Shown: one piece after another, positions 26,667-35,314 of the stretch
How the letters are laid out: each line of letters opens with the position of its first letter
Numbering within the stretch: position 1 is the first letter of the stretch
Assembly (NCBI GenBank): GCA_016218805.1
Contig: JACRCW010000080.1
Coordinates: 91,055 to 155,054, forward strand
Direction of reading: 5' to 3'
Source: Deltaproteobacteria bacterium
GTDB lineage: Bacteria; Myxococcota; JACRCW01
DNA length: 64,000 nt
The notes under the pieces: generated by a model
Databases searched by the model: none
The model's input: the letters and a program-made list of their open reading frames with translations, nothing else
What the model was told of the DNA's origin: nothing
Made by a program: the position numbers and the translations under genes

Positions 26667-28121
26667 TCACAGAATCCAGCTGACCCACGTGGCCGCGTAC
26701 ACAGCGACCAGCAACGCCGCCACCACATCCAGCAGCGCGCCGGTGCGCATCATGACGGGGAGGCGCACGTAGCCGCTGCCAAACACGATGGCATTGGGCG
26801 GCGTGCCGGCAGGCAGCGCAAAGTCGCACGACGCGGCCACCGTGGCAGAAAACAACAGCGGCAGCGACGGGGGCAGCACGTTCAGCATCACGTTGATGGT
26901 TGCGGTGTTGGAGGCCACGGCGGACAGCGCCACGGTGGACAGCGCCACCACGCCGTACTGCACGGCCACCGGCTGGTCCTGCAGCCCGCGCAGCTGTCCC
27001 GCCAGCCACGTGGAGAACCCGCTGGTCTCCAGCCCCGCCGCCATGGCAAAGCTCCCGCCCAGCAGCAGCAGCGTGTCCCACGGCACGCGCTTCAACGTGG
27101 GCCAGGAGACGCGCCCCAGCGCCAGCACGGTGGCGCCTGCCAGCATGGCCACCGTGGCCTCGTAGTGCTTGCCCTGGAAGCGGAAGCCGGGCCACGGCGC
27201 CGGCACGTGTGGGGCAATGACGTCCTTGAGCACGTCCCCCAGCATCCAGGCCACCGCGGCCACGGAGAACACCAGCGCCACCTGGCGTTCGCCGCGGCCC
27301 ATGGGGCCCAGCGCCGTCAGCGCCGCGCGCAGCGTGTCCCGCCCGGTGCCGGAACGGGGCGCATCCCGGCGGCCGCTGAGCCACAGGAACAGCCAGCACA
27401 CCGGCAACAGCAGCAACACAAACGGCAGCGCCGCGGCGACGTACTCAAAGAACCCGATGTCACGGTGGAGCACGCGGCTGGCGTACCCGCAAAAGATGGA
27501 GTTTGTGCCCGTTCCAATCTTGGTGCCAATGCCGCCGACGTTGGCGCCGTACGCCACCGCCAACATGATGGATCCGCCGTACGCCTGCAGGCGCCCGCCT
27601 CCCGCCTGCGCCTCCAGCTGCCGCACCAGCGCCAGCGCAATGGGGCACATCATGACAGCGGTGGCCGTGTTGCTGATCCACAGGGACACCATCGCCGTGG
27701 CCAGCAGCATCCCCAGCAGCAGGCGCGGCGGATCCGTGCCCACCGCCGTCATGATCTGCAGCGCCACGCGCCGGTGCAGCCCCGTCTCCTCCATGGCCGC
27801 GCCCAGCACCATGCCGCCCAGGAACAGGAAGATGTACGCGTCCACGTACGGCGCCGCGGCGCCGGCCATCCCGTTCACGAAACCGCCGCCAAACACGCCC
27901 AGCAGCGGGAAGGCCACCAGCGGCACGCACGCCGTCACGCCAATGGGCAGCGCATCGGTGAGCCACCACAGCGCCATGAGCAGGGCGACGCCGGCCGCGC
28001 GCGCGGGACGGTCACCGGCGCCGGGGATGTCGCGCAGCGGGTTGGGGAGCACGCACAGGGCGGCGCATGCCACCACGCCCAGCAGGAGCCCCGCCCGTCG
28101 CCACATGGTCCGGCACCGCAC
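26667..28121 (-). CDS. SLC13/DASS-family anion:sodium symporter
   Basis: 484 residues with about 11-12 hydrophobic helices. Family marks are the WLTDALPIGVTACVPL segment early on, the re-entrant SNTATAVMMCP motif and the second half-repeat SNTATINVMLNVLPP near the C-terminus, followed by ALPAGTPPNAIVFGSG. These SNT motifs bind sodium and dicarboxylate, sulfate or phosphate; the substrate is not decided here. The start may be GTG 28121 or ATG 28106. Single gene, no obvious operon partner. Confidence 0.92.
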   Translation of the reverse strand: MRCRTMWRRAGLLLGVVACAALCVLPNPLRDIPGAGDRPARAAGVALLMALWWLTDALPIGVTACVPLVAFPLLGVFGGGFVNGMAGAAAPYVDAYIFLFLGGMVLGAAMEETGLHRRVALQIMTAVGTDPPRLLLGMLLATAMVSLWISNTATAVMMCPIALALVRQLEAQAGGGRLQAYGGSIMLAVAYGANVGGIGTKIGTGTNSIFCGYASRVLHRDIGFFEYVAAALPFVLLLLPVCWLFLWLSGRRDAPRSGTGRDTLRAALTALGPMGRGERQVALVFSVAAVAWMLGDVLKDVIAPHVPAPWPGFRFQGKHYEATVAMLAGATVLALGRVSWPTLKRVPWDTLLLLGGSFAMAAGLETSGFSTWLAGQLRGLQDQPVAVQYGVVALSTVALSAVASNTATINVMLNVLPPSLPLLFSATVAASCDFALPAGTPPNAIVFGSGYVRLPVMMRTGALLDVVAALLVAVYAATWVSWIL

Positions 28122-28218
28122 TGCCTTGGGCTGATCCTGTCAAGGGACTTGAAGGCCACGCGCGCTTCTGGAAGGTTGCCCCCGCCCGGCGCCCCCGCCG
28201 AGGCCGCGGAGTCCGACG

Positions 28219-28905
28219 ATGTCATCCGGCATGCTTCCCGTTGTTCGCGTGGCGCTGCTCCTGCTGGCCGTCTGTCTCCCCACGGTGGCGCGGGCCCAGG
28301 CCGCACCCGCGGACAACGCGGCCCCGCTGCCACCCGCCTCAGAAGGCGAGTTTGTCCCATATGCGCCGGCGCCGCCCGCCGACGCGGCAGCCACCCCGCC
28401 CCCGGCGACGACGACGACGACGACTCCCGCGCCGGCCGCGCAGCCCCCGCCGCCCGCCGCACCGCCTCCGGCCGCGGTGGAAGCGCCGCCACCCGTCATC
28501 AACGCTCCGCCTCCGGCCGCGCCCGCTTCGCCGCGTACGGACGACAAATGCGGCGGTCCGCGGCGCGGGTTCTTCCGTGGTCCCATCCCCAACTGGGCGG
28601 CTGGCGCCGTCGCGGGCGGTGCTGTGGGCGCGCTGGGGTTTTCGCTGCTGGGGCTGGGTGCCGCGCTGGTGATCAACATCGCCGTGGTGCGCGGGTACCT
28701 GCCCACGCCGTCTGCGCAGTTGCCGGGCGTGTACGCGCTGCCACTCGCCGCGCTGCCGCTGGGCGCCGTGCTGGGCGCGGTGGTGGGCGGTGTGGCCGCG
28801 CCGTTCATCCCCACCCTGCCCATCAGCCGTCCCTGCACCACGGGCCCCGGGAATGACCCCACGCTGCGGCAGAGCGGCACGGCGTCAGCACCCGGCACCG
28901 GCTGA
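28219..28905 (+). CDS. Hypothetical secreted/membrane protein with Pro/Ala-rich linker
   Basis: 228 residues. Signal peptide (about 1-26, LLLLAVCLPTVARAQA), a linker of about 80 residues made of Pro, Ala and Thr (including six consecutive Thr), then two hydrophobic segments (about 135-160 and 172-195) separated by a short loop, and a short polar tail. I recognise no family. The signal-linker-two-helix order suggests an envelope protein with its N-terminal linker in the periplasm. Confidence 0.7.
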   Translation: MSSGMLPVVRVALLLLAVCLPTVARAQAAPADNAAPLPPASEGEFVPYAPAPPADAAATPPPATTTTTTPAPAAQPPPPAAPPPAAVEAPPPVINAPPPAAPASPRTDDKCGGPRRGFFRGPIPNWAAGAVAGGAVGALGFSLLGLGAALVINIAVVRGYLPTPSAQLPGVYALPLAALPLGAVLGAVVGGVAAPFIPTLPISRPCTTGPGNDPTLRQSGTASAPGTG

Positions 28906-28983
28906 CGGCAACCCCAACGCGGCAGCGGCGAGCGTACGCGCCTGCTGCCCAGACCCGATCCAGTCTGCCGCCCACAGGGCCCG

Positions 28984-29003
28984 TCCCAGATTTCTTTCTG
29001 GGA
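28984..29003. promoter_or_regulatory. Perfect dyad (7-base arms) upstream of the DGPF/ECF promoter
   Basis: TCCCAGA (28984-28990), loop TTTCTT, TCTGGGA (28997-29003). No T-run follows on the plus strand, so it is a weak terminator candidate for the upstream gene. It ends 4 bases before a putative ECF promoter -35 and could instead be an operator. Confidence 0.4.
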
Positions 29004-29006
29004 GGG

Positions 29007-29033
29007 TGTCCAATAAGGGGACCCTCGCGCGTC
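29007..29033 (+). promoter_or_regulatory. ECF-type promoter candidate for the DGPF/sigma operon
   Basis: TGTCCA (29007-29012), 17 bases, CGTC (29030-29033), about 50 bases before the DGPF-protein start. ECF42 sigma factors are reported to use a TGTCGA-like -35 and a CGTC-like -10 element, so this resembles an autoregulated promoter. The match is one base off at -35. Confidence 0.5.
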
Positions 29034-29083
29034 ATCCTCCCAAAGAAGCCCGTACTTCGCGGGCGCCGCTTTCAGGAGAAGCC

Positions 29084-29431
29084 ATGTCTGATCGCAAGTT
29101 CCTCGTCCTGTTCCGCCGGGCTCCCCCGTCATCCCAGCAGCCGGAGCCTTCTGCGGAAGACATGCAGAAGATGTACGCCGTCTTCAACACGTGGAAGGAG
29201 AAGTACAAGCGCGAGATTCTCGACATGGGCAGCGCGCTCAAGCCCGGCGGCAAGGTGTGGCGGCATTCCGGCGTGACGGACGGACCCTTCGTTGAAGCCA
29301 AGGAGATTGTCGTGGGCTACATGATCGTGCAGGCCAAGGATTACGACGCTGCGGTGCGCGTGGCGGCGGAAGGCCCGCCCGGGATGGCGCCGGACGGGGC
29401 GTTGGAGATTCGCGAGCTCGCTGCGCACTGA
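29084..29431 (+). CDS. DGPF/YCII-domain protein, partner of the ECF42-type sigma factor
   Basis: 115 residues. The hallmark DGPF (residues 66-69, in GVTDGPFVEAKE) lies in a ferredoxin-like YCII-related fold (FLVLFRRAP at the start, GYMIVQAKDYDAAVRVA). DGPF proteins are genetically linked to ECF42 sigma factors, and this one precedes such a gene by 5 bases. Their biochemical role is not established. ATG 29084 has AGGAG six bases upstream. Confidence 0.93.
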   Translation: MSDRKFLVLFRRAPPSSQQPEPSAEDMQKMYAVFNTWKEKYKREILDMGSALKPGGKVWRHSGVTDGPFVEAKEIVVGYMIVQAKDYDAAVRVAAEGPPGMAPDGALEIRELAAH

Positions 29432-29436
29432 GTGGC

Positions 29437-30711
29437 ATGAAACCCGCGCGCACACCGTCGCCGGGAACCCCGCCGGCGCTCGTGGAGCATTCCTTCCGGC
29501 ACGCCTACGGCAAGCTGGTGGCGGTGCTGGTGCGCAAGGTGGGCGTGCAGCATCTGGAGCGGGTGGAGGATGCGGTCCAGGGCGCCCTCCTGACGGCACT
29601 CACCGCATGGGATGCGCACGGCACGCCCACGGAGCCGGAGGCGTGGCTGTATCGTGTGGCCCACAACAACGTGATCAGCGCTCTCCGGCGGGAGGCAGGC
29701 CGCGCGCGCATCCTGGAGCGTGCCGGACAGGACGCGGATCAGGGCGCGGAAGTGAACGCGCCGCCGCATTTTGACGGGGAAGTCCCGGACGAACTCCTGC
29801 GCATGCTGTTTGTGTGCTGCCATGAATCCATTCCGCCGGATTCGCGGTTGGTCATGGCGCTGAAGACCTTGTGCGGCTTTGGCACCGGCGAGATTGCCGA
29901 CCGCCTGTTCATCAGCGAAGCCCATGTGTTCAAACGCCTCGCGCGCGCGCGTGAGCGATTGCGCGAGCTTCTCGTCGACACCGAGACGCCGTCGCTGGAC
30001 GCCATGCGGGCGCGCCTCCCGGGCGTGCACGCGGTCATCTACACCCTGTTCAACGAGGGCTACCTTTCCGCACGCCACGAACAGGCCATCCGCCGTGAAT
30101 TGTGCGACGAGGCCATCCGCCTGGCAACGGTGTTGGCGAACCATCCTGCCGGCGCCACGCCCGAGACTTTTGCCTTGCTGGCGCTCATGCATCTGCACGC
30201 GGCGCGCCTTGATGCCCGGCGCGATATCACGGGCGGCCTGCTGCTCCTTGAGGAACAGGACCGGACGCGGTGGGACCAGACACGCATCCGCGCCGGCATG
30301 ACGTGGCTGGCGCGCGCGGCCAGCGGTGAGACCTTCACGCGCTATCACGCCGAGGCGGGTATTGCCGCCGAGCATTGCCTCGCGCCGTCGTTCGCGGAGA
30401 CCCGCTGGAGCGAGATCGCCGACCTGTACGCCATGCTCGAGAGCATTGACCCTTCCCCGTTGCACACGTTGAATCGCGCGGTGGCGATCGCCGAGGCCAC
30501 CGGCCCTGAGGCGGCACTGGCATTGCTCCATGGAGTGATTCCGCCCAGCTGGCTGGAAGGCCATTACCTCTGGGCGGCGGTGCTGGCGGATCTTCACGGG
30601 CGTGCCGGGCACCGTGCACAAGCGGTCCGCTACGCCGAGACAGCGGTCAGTGCAGCGCCGACGGATCGCGTGCGCGAGGTGCTGCGCAGGCGCCTGGCGG
30701 GCAGGGTTTGA
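29437..30711 (+). CDS. ECF42-type RNA polymerase sigma factor with long C-terminal extension
   Basis: 424 residues. Sigma-70 region 2 (about 18-90: FRHAYGKLVAVLVRKVG...VEDAVQGALLTAL, EAWLYRVAHNNVISALRR) and region 4 (about 120-190: ALKTLCGFGTGEIADRLFISEAHVFKRLARARERLRE) are followed by about 230 residues of helical, TPR-like extension that defines ECF42. The extension contains the DUF6596-type segment (YTLFNEGYLSARHEQAIRREL). No anti-sigma factor is encoded nearby; in ECF42 the extension itself is thought to be regulatory. The short 5-base gap to the DGPF gene implies cotranscription. Confidence 0.94.
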   Translation: MKPARTPSPGTPPALVEHSFRHAYGKLVAVLVRKVGVQHLERVEDAVQGALLTALTAWDAHGTPTEPEAWLYRVAHNNVISALRREAGRARILERAGQDADQGAEVNAPPHFDGEVPDELLRMLFVCCHESIPPDSRLVMALKTLCGFGTGEIADRLFISEAHVFKRLARARERLRELLVDTETPSLDAMRARLPGVHAVIYTLFNEGYLSARHEQAIRRELCDEAIRLATVLANHPAGATPETFALLALMHLHAARLDARRDITGGLLLLEEQDRTRWDQTRIRAGMTWLARAASGETFTRYHAEAGIAAEHCLAPSFAETRWSEIADLYAMLESIDPSPLHTLNRAVAIAEATGPEAALALLHGVIPPSWLEGHYLWAAVLADLHGRAGHRAQAVRYAETAVSAAPTDRVREVLRRRLAGRV

Positions 30712-30884
30712 CGCGCTCCACGACGCGTCGTGACTTCGGGCGGGGTGTGTCGGATCTTCACAGCCCTTCCGTTCCTGCCCGCTCGCGTTTTGAAGCGCAG
30801 GCGTTACTGCGCGAGACTCGCTGCTGAAGGCAACGAAGGACGAACATTGTCGCGGGTTCACCCGGTGGCTCGGGGAGGACGGTC

Positions 30885-31304
30885 ATGAAGGCGCTGGTCT
30901 ACGTCATTGCGTGCCTGGTGTTGCCGGTGGGGTTGATCTTTGGCCTGCGAGGCCCCCCCACGACGACGGAGCCCGACGCTGCGGAGTTCACCGAACCCAA
31001 ACCCCTCGGCACGTGTGCGTACCGCGACTGCCAGAGGAGTGCGGTGGACACGCTGCCCGTCCGCGTCACGGTGGGGACGGATGCAGAATCCCACCGGATC
31101 ATCATCAACGTGGCCAACCGGGATGTGCCGCTGTGTGCCAAGGATGCCAGTCATGCGCGCAAGGGAAAGTGGCCGCTGTACGGTGCCGCGTTCTTCCTCC
31201 CGTTGGTCTTCATGATCGGGTTCTCCCTGTTCGTGTCAGTGGGGTTGCTGGGGCTTGGCTTGGTCCTGGGCGGCCGTCAGAAGCCGGCGGCCCCCAAGCG
31301 TTGA
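30885..31304 (+). CDS. Hypothetical membrane protein with Cys4-like loop
   Basis: 139 residues. TM1 about 4-22, a loop with CAYRDC (44-49) and a later VPLCAKDASHARKGK (Cys/His), spacing that resembles a small zinc-binding treble clef, then two hydrophobic segments about 97-115 and 116-130. Function unknown. ATG 30885 has GGAGG seven bases upstream. It stands alone after the sigma gene, 173 bases downstream. Confidence 0.7.
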   Translation: MKALVYVIACLVLPVGLIFGLRGPPTTTEPDAAEFTEPKPLGTCAYRDCQRSAVDTLPVRVTVGTDAESHRIIINVANRDVPLCAKDASHARKGKWPLYGAAFFLPLVFMIGFSLFVSVGLLGLGLVLGGRQKPAAPKR

Positions 31305-31429
31305 GGATGGGTGGTGTGCATCAGCGCCAATGCGGGCCACACCAGGAAGCGCGAAACAGCGCCGTGAGGAAGCGCAACACGCTGCGGATGACGGGGGATT
31401 CCTGGCCAAAGCCCCGTCGGCGCTGCGGC

Positions 31430-31930
31430 TCAGCCCTTCTTCCGCGCCGCCTTCAGCTCCGCCAACTGACGCTTCGCTTTCTCTTCGGGCGTCTCCGCGG
31501 GCGCGGCCGCAGCGGCGGAAGGATTCAACTCCCGGTCCAGCGCCACGCGGTTCTCCGCCTCGCGGATGCCTTCCCGCGCGCGCGCCAGCGCCTGGTCCAC
31601 CAGGGCATCCGACAGCGGGTCCCCCGGCTTGGCCACGCGCACGGCGGCCATCTGCGCGGCGCGCTCGCCTTCCTTGCCCACGCTGACCAGGCCGTCCATC
31701 TGCGCCAGCACCGCCGCGTGGTCGCGGTCCGCCTCCTCCGCGGCGGTCCGCTTGCGCGCCACGTCCTCGTCCAGCAGCGCGGCCTCGGGCGAACCCTCCG
31801 TGGCGGCGGCGCGTGCCTTCTCAGCGGCGGCCAGGGCCGCGGCGGCCTCCTCCTTGTGTGCCAGCGTGCGGCCGGCAATCTCACGGAGCTTGGCGCGGGC
31901 GTCGCGCACGGATTCGCGGGGCGTGTTCAT
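31430..31930 (-). CDS. Hypothetical coiled-coil protein
   Basis: 166 residues, very rich in Ala, Glu, Arg and Lys, with heptad-like spacing over most of its length (AAAALAAAEKARAAATEGS and following). No signal peptide or transmembrane helix. Such sequences are easily mimicked by GC-rich noise, but the start (GTGTTCATG region, ATG 31930), the length and the charged coil argue for a real gene. Function unknown. The purine nucleoside phosphorylase gene ends upstream at 31964 on the same strand. Confidence 0.65.
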   Translation of the reverse strand: MNTPRESVRDARAKLREIAGRTLAHKEEAAAALAAAEKARAAATEGSPEAALLDEDVARKRTAAEEADRDHAAVLAQMDGLVSVGKEGERAAQMAAVRVAKPGDPLSDALVDQALARAREGIREAENRVALDRELNPSAAAAAPAETPEEKAKRQLAELKAARKKG

Positions 31931-31963
31931 GGGCGGGAAGCTACGCCCGCGCGCGGTGCGCCG

Positions 31964-32797
31964 TCACCTCTGGGGGAGCGCGGGGCAGATGTCCCGCAGC
32001 AGCCCCACAAAACGGCTCTCCACGGCGTTGGCCACGTCTTTCACCTCGGTGTGGCTGAGGGCCACCTTGCTGATGCCCGCCGCCAGGTTGGTGATGCATG
32101 AGATGCCCAGCACCGGCACGCCCAGGTGGCTGCAGGCAATGGCCTCGTGCACGGTGGACATCCCCACCGCGTCGGCGCCCAGCGTGCGCGCCATGCGGAT
32201 TTCCGCGGGCGTCTCGTACTGCGGGCCGTTGAGGCCCAGGTAGACTCCGGACCGCAGCGTCAGGCCCATCCCCTTGGCCGCGCGGTGCGCCACCTCCTGC
32301 AGCTCAGCGGGATACACGTGGCTCATGTCAGGGAAGCGCGGGCCCAGCCGCACATCGTTGGGGCCGGTGAGCGGGCTGCGGCCGGTCAGGTTGATGTGGT
32401 CGGTGATGACCATGAGGTCACCGGGCTGCCAGTCTTCGTGGATACCGCCCGCCGCGTTGGTGAGCACCATGGTGCGAACGCCCGCGCGGATGAGCACGCG
32501 TGCCGGAAAGACCACGCCGGTGGGGTCGTAGCCTTCGTAGCCGTGCACGCGTCCCTGCATGCACAACACCGCGCGGCCGTTGACGCTGCCTGCCACCATC
32601 TGGCCCCGGTGCCCCTCCACCGTCGACACGGGGAAGTGCGGGATGGTGGCGTAGGGGACGCGCACCGCGCCCTCCAGCTGGTCGGCAAACCCCCCCAGCC
32701 CGCTGCCCAGCACCACCCCTACCGTCGGGGGGAGACCGCCCAGGCGGTCGGCCAGGAAGGCCACGGCAGACTGGATCTGGTCAAAACCGAGCGGCAT
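31964..32797 (-). CDS. Purine nucleoside phosphorylase (trimeric type)
   Basis: 277 residues. Class PNP motifs are complete: VVLGSGLGGFADQ, HFPVSTVEGHRGQM, LTNAAGGIHEDWQPGDLM, and GPQYETPAEIRMARTLGADA with AVGMSTVHEAIACSHLG. It splits purine (deoxy)nucleosides with phosphate into base and ribose-1-phosphate, in salvage, in the cytoplasm. Length agrees with the trimeric family. Gene neighbours are not purine genes. Confidence 0.96.
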   Translation of the reverse strand: MPLGFDQIQSAVAFLADRLGGLPPTVGVVLGSGLGGFADQLEGAVRVPYATIPHFPVSTVEGHRGQMVAGSVNGRAVLCMQGRVHGYEGYDPTGVVFPARVLIRAGVRTMVLTNAAGGIHEDWQPGDLMVITDHINLTGRSPLTGPNDVRLGPRFPDMSHVYPAELQEVAHRAAKGMGLTLRSGVYLGLNGPQYETPAEIRMARTLGADAVGMSTVHEAIACSHLGVPVLGISCITNLAAGISKVALSHTEVKDVANAVESRFVGLLRDICPALPQR

Positions 32798-32871
32798 CGG
32801 TGCGTCCCTTCGGCAGGCGGTGCGTCGCTGAAGCTACCATGCAGCGTGGACGGCCCGGCAATTTTCCGGCG

Positions 32872-33516
32872 TCACTTCCACGCCGCCGTCCAGCGCGCCG
32901 CGGTGTCCGAATGCGCCGTGAGGTCCAGCCGCACGCTCTGGGCCCGCGCCGCCGTGAGCGACGCGCGGAAGGCCTCGCCCAGCGCGCGGGCCATCAGCTC
33001 CGGGTACAGCCCGCGCGGGTAGGTCACCGCCAGGCGCGCGCTGGTCTTGTCCCCGTCAGGCACCAGCGTGGTCCCGCGCCGGAACGTGCCCCAGCGGCGG
33101 GCGCCGCCCATCAGCACCAGGCTGGGAGACAGCACAAACATGAGCATCCGGTACACCGGTGACGAGAACACCTTCATGGCCAGGTCAAAGTTCCACGTCA
33201 GGAACGCCTGGTCCGTGGTGAGCGCCACGTCCCGCACCATCAGCCGCAGCGCGGTGCCCATCACGTCCGGGATCCACTCCTCTGACGTCACCGCGCGCTG
33301 GATGCGCTCCCTGATGGCGGGCTCCACGCCGCGTTCCAGCAACTGCGGGAAGTCCAGCACGGCCATGCGCCCCGTCTCGGCCCGCGCCTGGCACTCCGGG
33401 TAGCTGTTCCACCCGTCTGGCAGTGAGCGCAGGTAGGCCGATGCGCGCGGAAAGCGTTCCGGATCCAACGTCACGGTGTACTCCTGGCGTGAGGTCCCCG
33501 ACGTCACGACTACCAC
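32872..33516 (-). CDS. Hypothetical protein, possibly of the myxobacterial TIGR02265/DUF2378-type family
   Basis: 214 residues from GTG 33516 (GTG 33507 is also possible). No signal peptide or transmembrane helix. An aromatic-rich core (TTDQAFLTWNFDLAMKVF, PVYRMLMFVLSP, RRWGTFRRGTTL) and an ending with basic/acidic alternation recall a domain abundant in myxobacteria (TIGR02265/DUF2378), but I match this from memory only. The frame stays open to 33876, which runs through the divergent inositol-phosphatase gene, so a start near 33516 is required. Function unknown. Confidence 0.55.
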   Translation of the reverse strand: MVVVTSGTSRQEYTVTLDPERFPRASAYLRSLPDGWNSYPECQARAETGRMAVLDFPQLLERGVEPAIRERIQRAVTSEEWIPDVMGTALRLMVRDVALTTDQAFLTWNFDLAMKVFSSPVYRMLMFVLSPSLVLMGGARRWGTFRRGTTLVPDGDKTSARLAVTYPRGLYPELMARALGEAFRASLTAARAQSVRLDLTAHSDTAARWTAAWK

Positions 33517-33579
33517 GCGCGGGGGCGCCCCGCACCACCGGTTGACGCCCACAGGCGCCGCCGCGGATAGCTGCCCGCC

Positions 33580-34422
33580 ATGCTGCCTCCCGCTGACTTG
33601 ATGGAGACCTGCGCGGAACTCGCGGCCGGCGCGGGGCGCATCCTGGCCGAGCTGTTCATGCAGCCGCGCACGGTGCACGAAAAGGCGCACAACGACCTGG
33701 TCACCGATGCGGACCGCGCCAGTGAAAGCTGGCTGCTGGCCCAGGTGCGCCGCCGCCACCCGGACCATGCACAGCTCGTTGAGGAATCCGGGGCGTTTGA
33801 CCTGGCTGGCGCGCCGTACACCTGGGTGATGGACCCGCTGGACGGGACCACCAACTACGCGCACGGTTTCCCGCACTTCAATGTGAGCGTGGCGGTGTGC
33901 ACGCCGGATGCGCTGCCGGTGGCGGGCGCCGTGGCGGACCCCATGCGGGATGAATTGTTCGTCGCGGCGCGCGGCGCGGGTGCGTGGCTGCGCACCCCGG
34001 GGGGAGCGCGGCGCCTGTCTGTGACGTCATGCGCCGCGGTGTCCACCGCGCTGCTGGCCACGGGCTTTCCGTATGACCGCGCGCGTGAACCGGACAACAA
34101 CCACGCCGAGCACGACGCCATGAGCTGCGCCTCCCACGGCGTGCGCCGCGCGGGCGCGGCCGCGCTGGATCTCGCGTACGTCGCGGCGGGCCGGCTGGAT
34201 GGCTACTGGGAGGCCCACCTCAAGCGCTGGGACCTGGCGGCGGGGGCGCTGTTGGTGTTGGAGGCCGGCGGGGTGGTCACGGGCTATGACGGCCGCCCGT
34301 TTGACGGGAAGATGTCCGCCGTCGTCACGGCGGGGCCGCGGGTGCACGCGGACCTGCTGGCCGGGATTGCGGACGTGCGGCGCGCGCGCGGCCTGCCCGC
34401 GGCCCCGGCCCGCTCCGCCTGA
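33580..34422 (+). CDS. Inositol monophosphatase-family phosphatase
   Basis: 280 residues. Metal-dependent phosphatase motifs are present: DLVTDADRASE, the Glu in LVEESG, WVMDPLDGTTNYAHG (Asp-Pro-Leu-Asp metal ligands) and KRWDLAAGALLVLEAGG. The family hydrolyses inositol-1-phosphate, 3'-phosphoadenosine phosphate, fructose-1,6-bisphosphate or related compounds; the substrate cannot be told apart here. Start at ATG 33580 (ATG 33601 is possible). The stop is 7 bases from the convergent DUF6572 gene. Confidence 0.93.
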   Translation: MLPPADLMETCAELAAGAGRILAELFMQPRTVHEKAHNDLVTDADRASESWLLAQVRRRHPDHAQLVEESGAFDLAGAPYTWVMDPLDGTTNYAHGFPHFNVSVAVCTPDALPVAGAVADPMRDELFVAARGAGAWLRTPGGARRLSVTSCAAVSTALLATGFPYDRAREPDNNHAEHDAMSCASHGVRRAGAAALDLAYVAAGRLDGYWEAHLKRWDLAAGALLVLEAGGVVTGYDGRPFDGKMSAVVTAGPRVHADLLAGIADVRRARGLPAAPARSA

Positions 34423-34429
34423 GCGTTCC

Positions 34430-34789
34430 TCAGGCCGCAAACGGCGCGCCCGCCACCACGACCTCAAAGGCCAGGCCCTGTTCGCGCACGCCGGCGCCCA
34501 GGCGGCGCAGCGTGGAGGCGGTACGCGGGTCCGGCGCCTGCGCCAGTTCCAGCCGGATCACCACGTCCTTGCCCTCCGCGCCCGGGTACAGCTCTGACAT
34601 CCGCCCATCCAGCGCAAACCCCAGGTACGCGTTGAGCTTGGCCTGCAGCCGCTTGAGGCGGACCACGCTGCCGTCCCACGGCCCGTCCTCCACCACCACC
34701 AGGCGGTACAGGTCCGCGGCCTGGTCAAAGGCCACCACGTCAATGTGACCGGGGTTGTCAATGCCCATGCCGGCGTGTGGGGGAGCCAT
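34430..34789 (-). CDS. DUF6572-like small protein
   Basis: 119 residues. N-terminal MGIDNPGHIDVVAFD..AADLYRLVVVEDGPWDG is the form of the DUF6572 family of unknown function; the rest (LKRLQAKLNAYLGFALDGRM, DVVIRLELAQAP) is an alpha/beta continuation. Cytoplasmic, no signal peptide. ATG 34789 gives a small N-terminal extension, ATG 34768 is the alternative. Upstream in-frame sequence is low-complexity and runs into the divergent gene's promoter. Confidence 0.75.
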   Translation of the reverse strand: MAPPHAGMGIDNPGHIDVVAFDQAADLYRLVVVEDGPWDGSVVRLKRLQAKLNAYLGFALDGRMSELYPGAEGKDVVIRLELAQAPDPRTASTLRRLGAGVREQGLAFEVVVAGAPFAA

Positions 34790-34893
34790 GTGGGCCCAAC
34801 TTCTCCGGCCCCCACGCGGCGCGTCAACACCAGCCGCCGCCCCGTTTTTCCCCCTCCGCGCCCCCCGTGTGTTACGTTCGTGTGGAGACACAC

Positions 34894-35280
34894 ATGATCT
34901 CCCCGGTGCTGTTGACCCTGGCCCTGTCCGCCGCCGCGCCCGACGCTGCGCTGCACCCCGCGGCGCCCGCGATCACCGCGCCGGCGCCGGTGCGCCGGAC
35001 CCTGCCGTCCGAGGTTCGCTGGTTGGTATCTCAGACCACACGCGCGTGGTTCAGCCTGGCGTTGGCGGGGTTTGCGCTGGCGGGGTCGCTGCTGGCGGGG
35101 TCCGGCGGCCTGCTGGTGGGCGCCGTGGGGTCACGCTTCACGCGCCAGGAAACGGTGGCCACGGACGTGCTGCTGGGGCTGGCGGGGCTCAGCGCGGTGG
35201 GGTCGGTGCTGAGCCTGTTGGGTGCCCTGGCGGCCACTGCGCTGGGGACGGGCTGGTTCATCACGGACCTGTTCAACTGA
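34894..35280 (+). CDS. Hypothetical membrane protein (signal peptide plus two helices)
   Basis: 128 residues. An N-terminal signal-like segment (ISPVLLTLALSAAAP), Ala/Pro linker, and two hydrophobic segments (about 52-75 and 91-120) with no conserved motif I recognise. ATG 34894 has GGAG six bases upstream. Followed closely by another small membrane protein on the same strand. Confidence 0.7.
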   Translation: MISPVLLTLALSAAAPDAALHPAAPAITAPAPVRRTLPSEVRWLVSQTTRAWFSLALAGFALAGSLLAGSGGLLVGAVGSRFTRQETVATDVLLGLAGLSAVGSVLSLLGALAATALGTGWFITDLFN

Positions 35281-35314
35281 CGCAAACGCGGGGGAACCTC
35301 AGGGGTACGCCTTG

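Noticed and set aside
30749..30775. A second ECF-like promoter (TGTCGG ... CGTT) before the small membrane protein at 30885
   Set aside because: Spacer and -10 differ from the site at 29007, and such short matches are expected by chance in GC-rich DNA.
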